From positions 21,956 to 85,955 of the forward strand of contig NZ_JAGQDE010000019.1 of assembly GCF_018069755.1 (NCBI RefSeq): a stretch of DNA of 64,000 bases, read 5' to 3'. A program made the translations under genes and the position numbers. This document shows positions 15,214 to 23,833 of the stretch, piece by piece. The notes under the pieces are model-generated. The model worked only from the letters and a program-made list of their open reading frames with translations, was not told the origin of the DNA and searched no databases. This DNA comes from Ideonella aquatica. GTDB lineage: Bacteria > Pseudomonadota > Gammaproteobacteria > Burkholderiales > Burkholderiaceae_C. Each line of letters starts with the position of its first letter. Within the stretch, counting starts at the first letter, position 1.

Positions 15214-16380
15214 ATGTTCAGGTACTTCCCCACCAACTACGTCTGGAACCTGTCGGTCGATCTGGCGATCGAGATGGGCGCGCGCATCGGCGAGATCGAG
15301 GCCATGTGCGCCCCGCTGCAGGAAGCCGCCAAGGCCCCGGACGCCGCCGGCACACAGGCCTTCCGCGAGACCTGGGTGCGCATGGCCGACCAGCTCTGCG
15401 GCCTGGCCGAAGAGGACGAGGCGCGCGGCCGCCGTTTCAGCGCCGGCGAGAAATACCGCCGCGCCGCCAGCTACCTGCTGACCGCCGAGCGCCTGCAGGC
15501 CCACCACGCCCCGGGCCGCCTGGCGCTGTACCAGCGCGAGCTGGCACTGTTCCAAAAGGGCTCGGCGCTGCTGGGCGACCCGGTGCAGCGCGTCGAGATC
15601 CCGTATGAGGGCAAGACCTTGTCGGCGCTGTACCGGCCGGCCCAGGGCCTGCAGCCCGGCGAGCGCGCGCCGATCCTGGTGCAGCTCAACGGCCTGGACT
15701 CGACCAAGGAGATGAAGTATCTGGTCGGTCTGCCGGGCTGGCTGGCCCAGCGCGGGGTCTCGTCGCTGGTGGTGGACCAGCCGGGCACCGGCGAGGCGCT
15801 GCGCCTGCATGGCCTGACCGCGCGCTTCGACACCGAGCACTGGGCCAGCCGCGTCGTCGACTGGCTGGAGCAGCATCCGCAGGTTGACCCGAAGCGCATC
15901 GGCTGCGAGGGCGTCTCTTTGGGGGGCTACTACTGCCCGCGCGCGGTGGCGATGGAGCCGCGCTTCGCCTGCGGCGTGGCCTGGGGCGCCAACCACGACT
16001 GGCGCGACGTGCAGAAGCGCCGCCTGGAGAAGGAAGGCAACTTCCCGGTGCCGCACTACTGGGCCCATGTGTGCTGGGTCTGGGGCGCCAAGGACATCGA
16101 GGACTTCATGCGCATCGCCGAGGACGTGCACCTCGACGGCGTGGTCGAGCAGATCCGCGTGCCCTTCCTGGTCACCCACGGTGCCAACGACTCGCAGATC
16201 CCGCTGAAGTGGGCCGAGCGCACCTACGAACAGCTGGTGAACAGTCCGAAGCGCGAGCTGAAGGTCTTCACCGAGCGCGAGGGCGGCAGCCAGCACGCCA
16301 GCTTCGACAACAGCATCAACGCCGGCCACTACATCGCCGATTGGGTGGCCGAGACCCTGGGCGGCCGCACCGGCGCCTGA
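15214..16380 (+). CDS. Alpha/beta hydrolase (FrsA/DHPON hydrolase-like)
   Basis: A 388-residue alpha/beta hydrolase with an N-terminal helical cap (about 1-120) and a C-terminal catalytic domain. The nucleophile elbow is GVSLGGYY; the likely acid is the aspartate in VTHGANDSQIP and the histidine lies in EGGSQHASFDN. This is the group of 2,6-dihydroxypseudooxynicotine hydrolase and FrsA-like esterases, some of which cleave C-C bonds in aryl ketones or beta-diketones. I chose ATG 15214 (MFRYFPTNYVWN) over ATG 15163 because the family starts there and the latter lies near the operator. It is the first gene of the operon; a role in hydrolysing a ring-cleavage product is inferred. Confidence 0.8.
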   Translation: MFRYFPTNYVWNLSVDLAIEMGARIGEIEAMCAPLQEAAKAPDAAGTQAFRETWVRMADQLCGLAEEDEARGRRFSAGEKYRRAASYLLTAERLQAHHAPGRLALYQRELALFQKGSALLGDPVQRVEIPYEGKTLSALYRPAQGLQPGERAPILVQLNGLDSTKEMKYLVGLPGWLAQRGVSSLVVDQPGTGEALRLHGLTARFDTEHWASRVVDWLEQHPQVDPKRIGCEGVSLGGYYCPRAVAMEPRFACGVAWGANHDWRDVQKRRLEKEGNFPVPHYWAHVCWVWGAKDIEDFMRIAEDVHLDGVVEQIRVPFLVTHGANDSQIPLKWAERTYEQLVNSPKRELKVFTEREGGSQHASFDNSINAGHYIADWVAETLGGRTGA

Positions 16381-16397
16381 GCAAGGAGATTCCTGTC

Positions 16398-17348
16398 ATG
16401 CAGATCATCGGACCCGATGCGCTGGTCTTCGGCGTCGACGACGTCGCCGCCTGCGCGCAATTCCTCACCGACTACGGCCTGACGCCGGTCGGCCTCACCG
16501 AGGCCGGCGGCCGCTTCGAGGCCGAGGACGGCACCGCCGTGGTCATCGCCCGCGCCGACGACCCCGCGCTGCCGCCGCCGATGGGCACCGCCAGCCTGCT
16601 GCGCAAGACCGTCTACGGCGTGAAGGACGCCGCCACGCTGGCGGCGATCGCCGCTGAACTGGGCCGCGACCGCGAGGTGCGCCAGCTGCCCGACGGCTCG
16701 ATCGAGGCCGCGGACGACATGGGCTTCGTGCTGGGCTTCCAGCTCAGCGTGCGGCGCCCGCTGCAGGTGGCCGGCGAGGCCGCCAACGCACCCGGTCAGC
16801 CCGCGCGCGGCCTGAACGCGGTGGCGGTGGCCGAGGACACGCTGCATCGGCCGCTGACGCTGTCGCATGTCGTGTACTTCGTGCCGGATGAGCCGCGCGC
16901 CGCGGCCTTCTACACCCAGCGCCTGGGCTTTCGCTGCACCGACCGGCTGGAGGGCGCCGGCCCCTTCCTGCGCCCGGCCGGCACCGACGACCACCACACG
17001 CTGTTCCTGATCCAGACGCCGCCGTTCATGAAGGGCGTCGAGCACTTCACCTTCCACATGAGCGGCCCCACCGCGGTGCTGCAGTCGGGCTACCGGCTGG
17101 TGGCCAAGGGCTACCAGTCCTTCTGGGGGCCGGGCCGCCACAAGATGGGCTCGAACTGGTTCTGGTACTTCAACAGCCCGCTGGCCACCCATGTCGAGTA
17201 CGACGCCGACATGGACCGCCACGACGACGCCTGGACCGCGCGCAGCGTGCCGCTGAGCGCCGACGCCTCGCAGGCCTTCCTGTTCCAGCCGCGCGACAAG
17301 TGGTTCCCCGGCGGCGGCCCGCCCCCCGGGGCCGGCGCTCCCCGCTGA
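16398..17348 (+). CDS. VOC-family protein, probable extradiol ring-cleavage dioxygenase
   Basis: A 316-residue two-module vicinal oxygen chelate protein, the length of type I extradiol dioxygenases. The C-terminal module has candidate metal ligands: the histidine of LTLSHVVYFVPD, a histidine in the DDHHTLFLIQ or EHFTFHM stretch, and the glutamate of THVEYDADMD. FFVPD..AAAFYTQRLGF is typical VOC topology. A GGAG-like site (aaggag) precedes the ATG at 16398. Next to an FAD monooxygenase and an FAH-type hydrolase gene, it probably opens a hydroxylated aromatic ring, as the dioxygenase of the Herbaspirillum fde (naringenin) operon does. The substrate is not shown by the sequence. Confidence 0.75.
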   Translation: MQIIGPDALVFGVDDVAACAQFLTDYGLTPVGLTEAGGRFEAEDGTAVVIARADDPALPPPMGTASLLRKTVYGVKDAATLAAIAAELGRDREVRQLPDGSIEAADDMGFVLGFQLSVRRPLQVAGEAANAPGQPARGLNAVAVAEDTLHRPLTLSHVVYFVPDEPRAAAFYTQRLGFRCTDRLEGAGPFLRPAGTDDHHTLFLIQTPPFMKGVEHFTFHMSGPTAVLQSGYRLVAKGYQSFWGPGRHKMGSNWFWYFNSPLATHVEYDADMDRHDDAWTARSVPLSADASQAFLFQPRDKWFPGGGPPPGAGAPR

Positions 17349-17378
17349 GCCGCTCGCCATACGCACCACCCACCCCCA

Positions 17379-17396
17379 GGCGAGGTCCACCTCGCC
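17379..17396 (+). repeat. Intercistronic hairpin
   Basis: GGCGAGG-TCCA-CCTCGCC forms a perfect 7-bp stem with a 4-base loop in the 67-bp gap between the VOC protein and monooxygenase genes. There is no U tract, so it is not a classical terminator; it may protect or tune the mRNA. Confidence 0.4.
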
Positions 17397-17415
17397 GGCC
17401 CCCAGGAGACAACCC

Positions 17416-18546
17416 ATGACCCTCGCAGCCCAACGCATCCTGATCATCGGCGGCGGCTTCTCCGGCATGTCCGCCGCCATCGAACTGCGCAAGCACGGCG
17501 CTGACGTGGACCTGGTCGAGGTCGACCCCGAGTGGCGCAACTACGGCGCCGGCATCAGCCTGGGCGGCGCCACGCTGCGCGCCTTCCGCCAGCTGGGTGT
17601 GCTCGACGCCTTTCTGCAGCAGGGCGCGGCCAGCGACGGCGTGCAGCTGCGCCTGCCGCACGGCCAGCCGATCGGCGAGCTGCCGACGCCGCGCATCGCC
17701 GGCCCCGACGTGCCCGGCGGCGGCGCGATCATGCGCCCGGTGCTGGCCCGCATCCTGGCCGACGCCACCCGCGCCAGCGGCGCCACCGTGCGCCTGGGCT
17801 GCACCTTCACCGCGATCGAGCAGGATGCCGAAGGCGTGGAAGTCAGCTTCACCGACGGCCAGCGCCAGCGCTACGACCTGGTGATCGGCAGCGACGGCCT
17901 GTACTCCAAGGTGCGCGAGGCCCTGCTGCCCGATGCGCCCAAGCCCGCCTACAGCGGCCAGGCGGTGTGGCGCGCGGTGCTGCCGCGGCCCGACGCGCTC
18001 AAGACCATCACCATGTGGATGGGCGGCGCGGTCAAGCCCGGTGTCAACCCGGTCTCGGCCGATGAGCTCTACCTCTTCGTCACCGAGCGCCGCCCGACCA
18101 ACGACCATGTCGATCCGGCCACCTTCGCCGACACGCTGCGCGCGCTGCTGGCCCCGTTCCCCGACCCGATGCTGCAGGCGCTGCGCGCCCAAATCAGCCC
18201 CGCGTCGCAGATCGTCTTCCGCCCGCTGGAGGGCATGCTGGTGCGCGGCGACTGGTACCGCGGTCGCGTGGTGCTGATCGGCGACACGGTGCATGCCACC
18301 ACGCCGCACCTGGCCTCGGGCGCCTGCATCGGCATCGAGGACGCGATCGTGCTGGCCGACGAGCTGGCGCGCCACGCCAGCGTGGCCGAGTCACTGGCCG
18401 CCTTCCAGGCCCGCCGCTACGAGCGCTGCCGGATGGTGGTCGACAACTCGGCCCGCCTGGGCCAGATCGAGATGGAAGGGGGTGACAAGGACGAACACGC
18501 CCACATCATGCGCAGCTCGCTGATGGCGCTGGCGCAGCCGATCTGA
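17416..18546 (+). CDS. FAD-dependent aromatic monooxygenase
   Basis: A 376-residue group A flavoprotein hydroxylase. The three family fingerprints are present in order: GxGxxG in ILIIGGGFSGMSAAIEL near the N-terminus, the DG motif in DLVIGSDGLYSKVR near residue 155, and the GD motif in GRVVLIGDTVHATTPHLASGACIGIEDA near residue 285. Such enzymes use NAD(P)H and O2 to hydroxylate phenolic rings. AGGAGACAA gives a good ribosome-binding site. Its place between a ring-cleavage dioxygenase-like gene and FAH/cyclase genes suggests that it hydroxylates the aglycone before ring opening, in parallel to FdeE in naringenin degradation. Confidence 0.88.
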   Translation: MTLAAQRILIIGGGFSGMSAAIELRKHGADVDLVEVDPEWRNYGAGISLGGATLRAFRQLGVLDAFLQQGAASDGVQLRLPHGQPIGELPTPRIAGPDVPGGGAIMRPVLARILADATRASGATVRLGCTFTAIEQDAEGVEVSFTDGQRQRYDLVIGSDGLYSKVREALLPDAPKPAYSGQAVWRAVLPRPDALKTITMWMGGAVKPGVNPVSADELYLFVTERRPTNDHVDPATFADTLRALLAPFPDPMLQALRAQISPASQIVFRPLEGMLVRGDWYRGRVVLIGDTVHATTPHLASGACIGIEDAIVLADELARHASVAESLAAFQARRYERCRMVVDNSARLGQIEMEGGDKDEHAHIMRSSLMALAQPI

Positions 18547-18563
18547 GACAGGAGCCCCTGACG

Positions 18564-19367
18564 ATGCGACCGCCGCAACGCCCCCGCCGCCTGGTGGATC
18601 TGTCGATCTACCTGGAGAACGACGTGCTCTCCGACCCGCCGCCGCTGGCGCCGAAGATCACCTACCAGAAGCACCAGGACACGCTGCACGAGTTCATGGC
18701 GATGATCCCGGGCACCACGCCCGCGGACTACCCCGACGGCGAGGCCGCCGCCGCCGAGTGGGTGACGCTGACCACCCACAACGGCACCCACCTTGACGCG
18801 CCCTGGCACTTCCATTCCACGCAGGACGCGAAGAATGGCGGCGCGCGGCCCAGCATCACCATCGACCAGGTGCCGCTGGAGTGGTGCTACCAGCCTGGCG
18901 TGAAGCTGGACTTCCGCCACTTCCCCGATGGCTATGTGGCCACCGCGGCCGACGTCGAGGCCGAACTGGCGCGCATCGGCTGGACGCTGCAGCCGCTGGA
19001 CATCGTGCTGGTCAACACCCGCGCCGGCTCGCGCTACGGCCACCCCGACTACCTGGGTGCCGGCTGCGGCATGGGCTACGAGGCCACGATGGTCCTGCTC
19101 GAGCGCGGCGTGCGACTGACCGGCACCGACGCCTGGAGCTGGGACGCGCCCTTCTCGTACACCGCGAAGAAGGTGGCCGAGACCGGCAACAAGGCGCTGA
19201 TCTGGGAAGGCCACAAGGCCGGCCGCGACATCGGCTACTGCCACCTGGAGAAGCTGCACAACCTGGAGGCGCTGCCCGCGCACGGCTTCCTGGTCAGCTG
19301 CTTCCCGCACAAGATCCGTGGCGCGTCGGCCGGCTGGACCCGCGCCGTCGCCATCTTCGAGGACTGA
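18564..19367 (+). CDS. Cyclase-family metal hydrolase (kynurenine formamidase-like)
   Basis: A 267-residue protein of the cyclase superfamily. The metal-binding signature HNGTHLDAPWHFH (HxGTHxDxPxH) is intact near residue 73, and the C-terminal catalytic region holds GTDAWSWD and HGFLVSCFPHKIRG. Members are Mn/Zn hydrolases acting on amides, lactones or ring-opened ketones. It is 17 bp after the monooxygenase gene and 4 bp before the FAH-like gene, so it probably acts on an intermediate of the same aromatic pathway. Confidence 0.82.
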   Translation: MRPPQRPRRLVDLSIYLENDVLSDPPPLAPKITYQKHQDTLHEFMAMIPGTTPADYPDGEAAAAEWVTLTTHNGTHLDAPWHFHSTQDAKNGGARPSITIDQVPLEWCYQPGVKLDFRHFPDGYVATAADVEAELARIGWTLQPLDIVLVNTRAGSRYGHPDYLGAGCGMGYEATMVLLERGVRLTGTDAWSWDAPFSYTAKKVAETGNKALIWEGHKAGRDIGYCHLEKLHNLEALPAHGFLVSCFPHKIRGASAGWTRAVAIFED

Positions 19368-19371
19368 CGCG

Positions 19372-20361
19372 ATGCGCCTGGCCACCCTGAACGACGGCAG
19401 CCTGGACGGCCGCCTGATCATCGTCGCCGCCGACGGCGCCCGCGCCGCCCACGCCCCGGCCCCCTGGAGCACGCTGATCGGCGTGCTGCAGCAATGGACC
19501 ACCGCCGAACCCGCGCTGCGCGCCGCAGCCGCCGCGCTGGAGACGGGCGCGGTCGAGGGCAGCTTCGCCTTCGACCCCGCCGCCTGCGCCGCCCCCTTGC
19601 CGCGCGCACCGCAGTGGCTGGACGCCTCGGCCTTCCTGAACCACGGCCGCCTGATGGAGCGCGCCTTCGGCACGCCGCCGATCCCCGACTTCGACACCGT
19701 GCCGGTGATGTACCAGGGCGCCAGCGACGACTTCCTGGGGCCGCACGCCGACGTGCCGCTGCCTGCCGAGGCCCACGGCATCGACTTCGAGGGCGAGTTC
19801 GGCGTCATCGTCGACGCCGTGCCCATGGGCGCCACGCCGGCCCAGGCGCTGGCCGCCGTGCGCCTGGTGGTGCAGCTCAACGACTGGAGCCTGCGCGCGC
19901 TGGGCCAGCACGAGGTGCGCACCGGCTTCGGCTTCCTGCAGGCCAAGCCCAGCACCGCGTTCGCGCCGATCGCCGTCACCCCCGAAGCGCTGGGCCCGGC
20001 CTGGCAGGCCGGCCGGCTGAACCTGCGCCTGCACGTGCAGTGGAATGGCGAGCGCTTCGGCGAGCCCTCGGCCAGCGAGATGAACTTCGACTTCGGCCAG
20101 CTCATCGCGCACGCGGCGCGCACGCGGCGGCTGAGCGCCGGCACCATTGTCGGCTCGGGCACGGTGTCCAACGCCGAGCGCGGCGCCGGCTCCGCCTGCA
20201 TTGCCGAGCGCCGCATGATCGAGAAGCTGGCGCACGGCGAGATCCGCAGCGGCTTCATGCGCTTTGGCGACCACGTGCGCCTGCAGGCCTGCCACCCCGA
20301 TGGCCGCCCCGGCCCGTTCGGCGCGATTGACCAGCGCGTGGTCGCGGCGGCGGTGCCATGA
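19372..20361 (+). CDS. Fumarylacetoacetate hydrolase-family protein
   Basis: A 329-residue FAH-superfamily protein. The C-terminal catalytic domain contains EGEFGVIVDAVPMGATPAQALAAVRLVVQLNDWSLRALG with the conserved acidic metal ligands, then FLQAKPSTAFAPIAVTP and LIAHAARTRRLSAGTIVGSGTVSN. Family members hydrolyse C-C bonds of beta-diketones or act as hydratases/decarboxylases on ring-fission products. It is packed between the cyclase gene and an NTF2-like gene that it overlaps by 4 bp. The likely role is cleavage of an acyl-pyruvate-like product after ring opening. Confidence 0.87.
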   Translation: MRLATLNDGSLDGRLIIVAADGARAAHAPAPWSTLIGVLQQWTTAEPALRAAAAALETGAVEGSFAFDPAACAAPLPRAPQWLDASAFLNHGRLMERAFGTPPIPDFDTVPVMYQGASDDFLGPHADVPLPAEAHGIDFEGEFGVIVDAVPMGATPAQALAAVRLVVQLNDWSLRALGQHEVRTGFGFLQAKPSTAFAPIAVTPEALGPAWQAGRLNLRLHVQWNGERFGEPSASEMNFDFGQLIAHAARTRRLSAGTIVGSGTVSNAERGAGSACIAERRMIEKLAHGEIRSGFMRFGDHVRLQACHPDGRPGPFGAIDQRVVAAAVP

Positions 20362-20840
20362 CCCGCGTGCGCCTGCTGGGCACTGGGCAGCACCTGGCGC
20401 TGTCCTCGGGCTCGAACCGGGCACCGGTCGCGCCGCCGGTGGCGCCGCCGGTGCGTTCCGGCCTGGTCGATGACCCGCGCCAGCTGATGGAGCGCTTCAT
20501 CGACCTGTTCTACCGCCGCCGCCAGGTGCGCGCCGCCTTCGAGTCCTGCGTGGTGCGCACCGGATTTCGCGACCACGACCCGTCACGCCCCGGCGGCCGC
20601 CAGGCGGCCATCGAGATGCTGGCGCGCAAGCTGGCCGAGCCCGACTTCTTTGTCGAGGTCGAGCGTGTCTTCCTGGACGGCGACCGCGCGGTGGTGCACA
20701 CCTGGGTCGGCTCAGGGACGGATCGCCACCAGCGCCTGGACCTGTTCCGCATTGACGCCGGCCGCATCGTCGAACACTGGGGCTTTGACGAGACCGGCCG
20801 GTCCGTCTGTGCCCATTCCCTGCCTACGGAGACCGCTTGA
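20358..20840 (+). CDS. NTF2/SnoaL-like protein
   Basis: A 160-residue protein with an Ala/Pro-rich N-terminal extension (about 1-40) and one NTF2-like cone domain. The helix LMERFIDLFYRRRQVRAAFESCV is followed by strands VEVERVFLDGDRAVVHTWVGSG and HQRLDLFRIDAGRIVEHWGFDE. Proteins of this fold are small isomerases, cyclases or dehydratases, or have no known activity. It overlaps the FAH gene by 4 bp and its stop codon overlaps the next start (TGATG), so it is translationally coupled to the C-deglycosidase subunits. Confidence 0.75.
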   Translation: MTRVRLLGTGQHLALSSGSNRAPVAPPVAPPVRSGLVDDPRQLMERFIDLFYRRRQVRAAFESCVVRTGFRDHDPSRPGGRQAAIEMLARKLAEPDFFVEVERVFLDGDRAVVHTWVGSGTDRHQRLDLFRIDAGRIVEHWGFDETGRSVCAHSLPTETA

Positions 20841-21853
20841 TGCGTTCCAAGATCCAGCGAGGCATCAGCCTCTACAGCTTCCAGGAAGAGATGTTCCTGG
20901 GCCAGATGAGCGTGGAGGACGTGATTGCCTTCAGCGCCAGCATCGGCGCCCGCGCGGTGGAGATCCTGCCCGAGCAGAACATGCCCACCTTCCCGAACAT
21001 CAGCGACGCCCAGATCGCCCAGTGGCACGAGATGCTGGCCCGCCATGGTGCGCACTTCTCGTGCTATGACATGTTCCTGGACACCAAGCGCCACAAGGAC
21101 CGGCTGCTGAGCGACGACGAACAGGTCGAGAGCATCCACCGCGACCTGCGCCTGTGCCACCGCCTGGGCATCCGCAACATGCGCGTGCTCATCTTCGTGC
21201 GCCCGGACATCCTGGAGCGCTGCGTGCCGCTGGCCGAGCAGCTCGACGTGCACATGGGCGTCGAGGTGCATGCGCCCTGGTACCTGGACCACGCCTGGAT
21301 CCAGCGCACGATCGAGGTGGCCGACCGCTTGAAGACCCGGCACCTGGGCATCCTGCCCGACATGGGCATCTTCATGAAGCACTACCCGCCGGTGATGCGC
21401 GCGCGCTATGAGCGCCAGGGCGCGCGGCCCGAGGTGACGCAGTTCATCGTCGACAGCCACGAGCAGAAGATCATGTGCGAGTACACGATCTACGAGGTGG
21501 CGGTGAAGATGCAGGGCAACAAGGCCGAGGTGGCGATGGCCGAGAGCCTGCGCCACAACCCCTACGCGAACCCCAGGCGCATCGGCGACTTCGCGCCCTA
21601 CTTCCGCCACATCCAGGCCAAGTTCTACGAGATGACCGAGGACTGCCGCGACCCGTCACTGGACTACGAGGAGGTGATTCCCGAGCTGGTGAAGGCCGGC
21701 TGGGAGGGCACGCTGTCGTCCGAGTACGAAGGCAACCGCTGGATCCAGGACGTGCAGCCGGTGGACAGCCGCGAGCAGGTGCGCCGCCAGCATGTGATGT
21801 TCGAGCGGCTGATCGCCCAGGCCGAGCAGGCGCAGCCAGCAGGAGCCCAGTGA
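20840..21853 (+). CDS. C-glycoside deglycosidase alpha subunit (copy 1)
   Basis: A 337-residue TIM-barrel protein of the AP-endonuclease-2/xylose isomerase-like fold, starting MRSKIQRGISLYSFQEEMFL. It matches the alpha subunits of known C-deglycosylating complexes (DgpC, CarC, DfgA types). Those use a bound divalent metal to eliminate the aglycone from a 3-keto-C-glycoside. Candidate metal ligands are E142 (VEVHAPW), D174 (PDMG), H257 (HIQAKFYEM) and E295 (SEYEGNRW), with H144 and K261 nearby as possible acid/base groups. The beta-subunit gene follows with a TGATG overlap, the known pairing. Placing it in an aromatic-degradation operon links C-C bond cleavage directly to aglycone catabolism. 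Confidence 0.85.
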   Translation: MRSKIQRGISLYSFQEEMFLGQMSVEDVIAFSASIGARAVEILPEQNMPTFPNISDAQIAQWHEMLARHGAHFSCYDMFLDTKRHKDRLLSDDEQVESIHRDLRLCHRLGIRNMRVLIFVRPDILERCVPLAEQLDVHMGVEVHAPWYLDHAWIQRTIEVADRLKTRHLGILPDMGIFMKHYPPVMRARYERQGARPEVTQFIVDSHEQKIMCEYTIYEVAVKMQGNKAEVAMAESLRHNPYANPRRIGDFAPYFRHIQAKFYEMTEDCRDPSLDYEEVIPELVKAGWEGTLSSEYEGNRWIQDVQPVDSREQVRRQHVMFERLIAQAEQAQPAGAQ

Positions 21854-22242
21854 TGTTTGACAAGTACATCATCGACCCCGCGTCGGTCGTCAACACCGGA
21901 CCGGCCGACGCGCCCACCGGCTTCTCGTTCACCAGCAAGCTGGGCTACTACCGCGGCCTGGGCCTGACGATGGTGGAGGACCTGAAGGTCTCGATCGACG
22001 GCCAGGCGCTGCCGCGCGAGGCCATCACCTTCGATGAAGGCCCGGGCCCGCTGACGCTGGACCAGATGGAGACCGCGTTGGAGCGTCGCTGGGCCTTCGG
22101 CGCACCCGCCACCATCCGCGTGGCGCTGCCCGGCGGCTTCCCGAAGGGCGAGCACACGCTGGCGCTGCAACAGCGCCTGCGCATTTCGTACATGCCTTTC
22201 CCCAGCTTCAACAACGACGAGAAGCGCATCTGCATCGGCTGA
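21853..22242 (+). CDS. C-glycoside deglycosidase beta subunit, DUF6379 type (copy 1)
   Basis: A 129-residue beta-rich protein starting MFDKYIIDPASVVNTG. It shares with copy 2 the segments YYRGLGLTMVEDLKVSIDGQALPRE and LDQMETALERRWAFG, and LRISYMPFP near its C-terminus. This is the small, non-catalytic beta-sandwich partner (DUF6379) found with alpha subunits of C-glycoside deglycosidases. In known complexes the two chains assemble into multimers and both are needed for activity. The start codon overlaps the alpha-subunit stop. Confidence 0.83.
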   Translation: MFDKYIIDPASVVNTGPADAPTGFSFTSKLGYYRGLGLTMVEDLKVSIDGQALPREAITFDEGPGPLTLDQMETALERRWAFGAPATIRVALPGGFPKGEHTLALQQRLRISYMPFPSFNNDEKRICIG

Positions 22243-22248
22243 TTCCGC

Positions 22249-23817
22249 ATGAACATCCTGATCAGAGCGGCCTGGCGGATGCTGGGTCTGGGCCTGCTGG
22301 CCCTGGCGAGCCTGGGGGCACAGGCCGCCCAGGTGGTCACCAACCACGGCGCGGTGGAGGGCGTGGACCAGGGGGGCGTGCGTGCCTTTCTGGGCATCCC
22401 GTACGCGCAGCCGCCGGTGGGCCCGCTGCGCTGGCGTGCGCCGCAGGACCTGCCGGCCTGGCCGGGCGTGCGCGCCACCCAGGCCTTCGCACCCGCCTGC
22501 ATGCAGGACACGCCCCGCGCGTGGGGCCCGTTCACCGACGAGTATGTGCAGCTGCGTGCGCCGATCAGCGAGGACTGCCTGTACCTGAACGTCTGGACGC
22601 CGCAAAACGCCGCGGCCGGCAGCCTGCCGGTGCTGGTGTGGATCCATGGCGGCGGCTTTGGCAGCGGCGCCGCCTCGGTGCCGATCTACGACGGCGCGTC
22701 GCTGGCCGCCCGCGGCGCGGTGGTGGTGTCGATCAACTACCGCCTGGGCCTGCTCGGTTTCCTGTCGCACCCGGCGCTGGCGGCCGAGTCGCCGCAGAGT
22801 GTCTCGGGCAATTACGGCCTGCTGGACATGGTGGCGGCGCTGCGCTGGGTGCAGGCCAACATCGCCCGCTTCGGCGGCCGTGCCGACCAGGTCACGATCG
22901 CCGGCCAGTCGGCCGGTGCCGCGGCGGTGGTGGATCTGCTGGCCATGCCCTCGGCGCGCGGCCTGTTCCAGCGCGCCATCGCGATGAGCGGCGCCGGCAT
23001 GGGCGCGCGGCCGCTGACCCTGGCCGAGGCCCAGCGGCAGGGCGAGCAGTTGCTGAACCAGGCCGGCATCGGCAGCTTGGCTGAGCTGCGCCAACGCCCC
23101 GCCGAGTCGCTGTTGTCGCTGAAACCGGCGATGGACTTCTCGGGCGGCATGCCGCGGCTGCTGCTGGCGCCGGTGGTCGACGGCCAGGTGCTGCCGGTGG
23201 ATCCGGAGACGACGGCGGCGGCGCTGGCCTCACCGGTGCCGCTCGTCAGCGGCTACATGGCGGACGAGGGCTTCGTGATGGGCCCGCCGCCGTCCACGCC
23301 GGCCAGCTTCGAGGCCCATGTGCGTCAGCGCTACGGCGCCGCGGCCGACGGCTTCCTGGCCGCCTACCCGCATGCCGACGACGCCCAGGCCACTGCCTCG
23401 ATGCGCCAGATCGGCCGCGACCGCTACATGGCCTCGCTGCTGCTGTGGGCCGAGCGCCGAGCGCGACTGGGACAGACCGTCTATGGCTATGTCTACGAGC
23501 GCCCCATCCCCGGCCCCGATGCCGCCCGCTTCGGCGCCTTCCACACCGGCGAGGTCCCGTACTTGTTCGGCGTCTTCGAGCACCGTCCCTACACCGCTGA
23601 GGACCGCGCGGTCTCAGTGCTGCTGCAGACACACTGGCTGGGTTTTGCTGCCGGGCGCGGCTTGCCGGCGCCCTGGACGGCGATCACCGATCGGGCGTCG
23701 CCGGTGACGCGGCTGGGTCAGCCGGTGCCGGTCTCTGGCGAGGCCCTGAGCAGCCCGCAGCGGCTGCGGCTGTTCGCTGACTTTGTCGCGGCGGGCGGCG
23801 TGCTGACGATGTTCTGA
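22249..23817 (+). CDS. Exported type B carboxylesterase
   Basis: A 522-residue carboxylesterase/cholinesterase-family hydrolase with an N-terminal signal peptide (RMLGLGLLALASLGAQAAQ). Motifs: the oxyanion stretch WIHGGGFGSG, the nucleophile elbow TIAGQSAGAAAV, an acidic residue in GYMADEGFV, and the likely catalytic histidine in FGAFHTGEVPYLFG. It should act in the periplasm or outside the cell on esters. It ends the C-glycoside/aromatic operon, 6 bp after the beta-subunit gene. A role in removing acyl or aryl ester groups from plant glycosides before uptake is reasonable but inferred. Confidence 0.87.
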   Translation: MNILIRAAWRMLGLGLLALASLGAQAAQVVTNHGAVEGVDQGGVRAFLGIPYAQPPVGPLRWRAPQDLPAWPGVRATQAFAPACMQDTPRAWGPFTDEYVQLRAPISEDCLYLNVWTPQNAAAGSLPVLVWIHGGGFGSGAASVPIYDGASLAARGAVVVSINYRLGLLGFLSHPALAAESPQSVSGNYGLLDMVAALRWVQANIARFGGRADQVTIAGQSAGAAAVVDLLAMPSARGLFQRAIAMSGAGMGARPLTLAEAQRQGEQLLNQAGIGSLAELRQRPAESLLSLKPAMDFSGGMPRLLLAPVVDGQVLPVDPETTAAALASPVPLVSGYMADEGFVMGPPPSTPASFEAHVRQRYGAAADGFLAAYPHADDAQATASMRQIGRDRYMASLLLWAERRARLGQTVYGYVYERPIPGPDAARFGAFHTGEVPYLFGVFEHRPYTAEDRAVSVLLQTHWLGFAAGRGLPAPWTAITDRASPVTRLGQPVPVSGEALSSPQRLRLFADFVAAGGVLTMF

Positions 23818-23833
23818 TCGGCGCGGGATCGTC

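Noticed and set aside
14002..16380. Very long plus-strand frame running through the LysR gene into the hydrolase
   Set aside because: Its first part is antisense to the LysR gene; the hydrolase begins at 15214.
20358..20840. Considered as part of the FAH hydrolase (frameshifted extension)
   Set aside because: It has its own ATG with ATGA overlap and a complete NTF2-like domain pattern.
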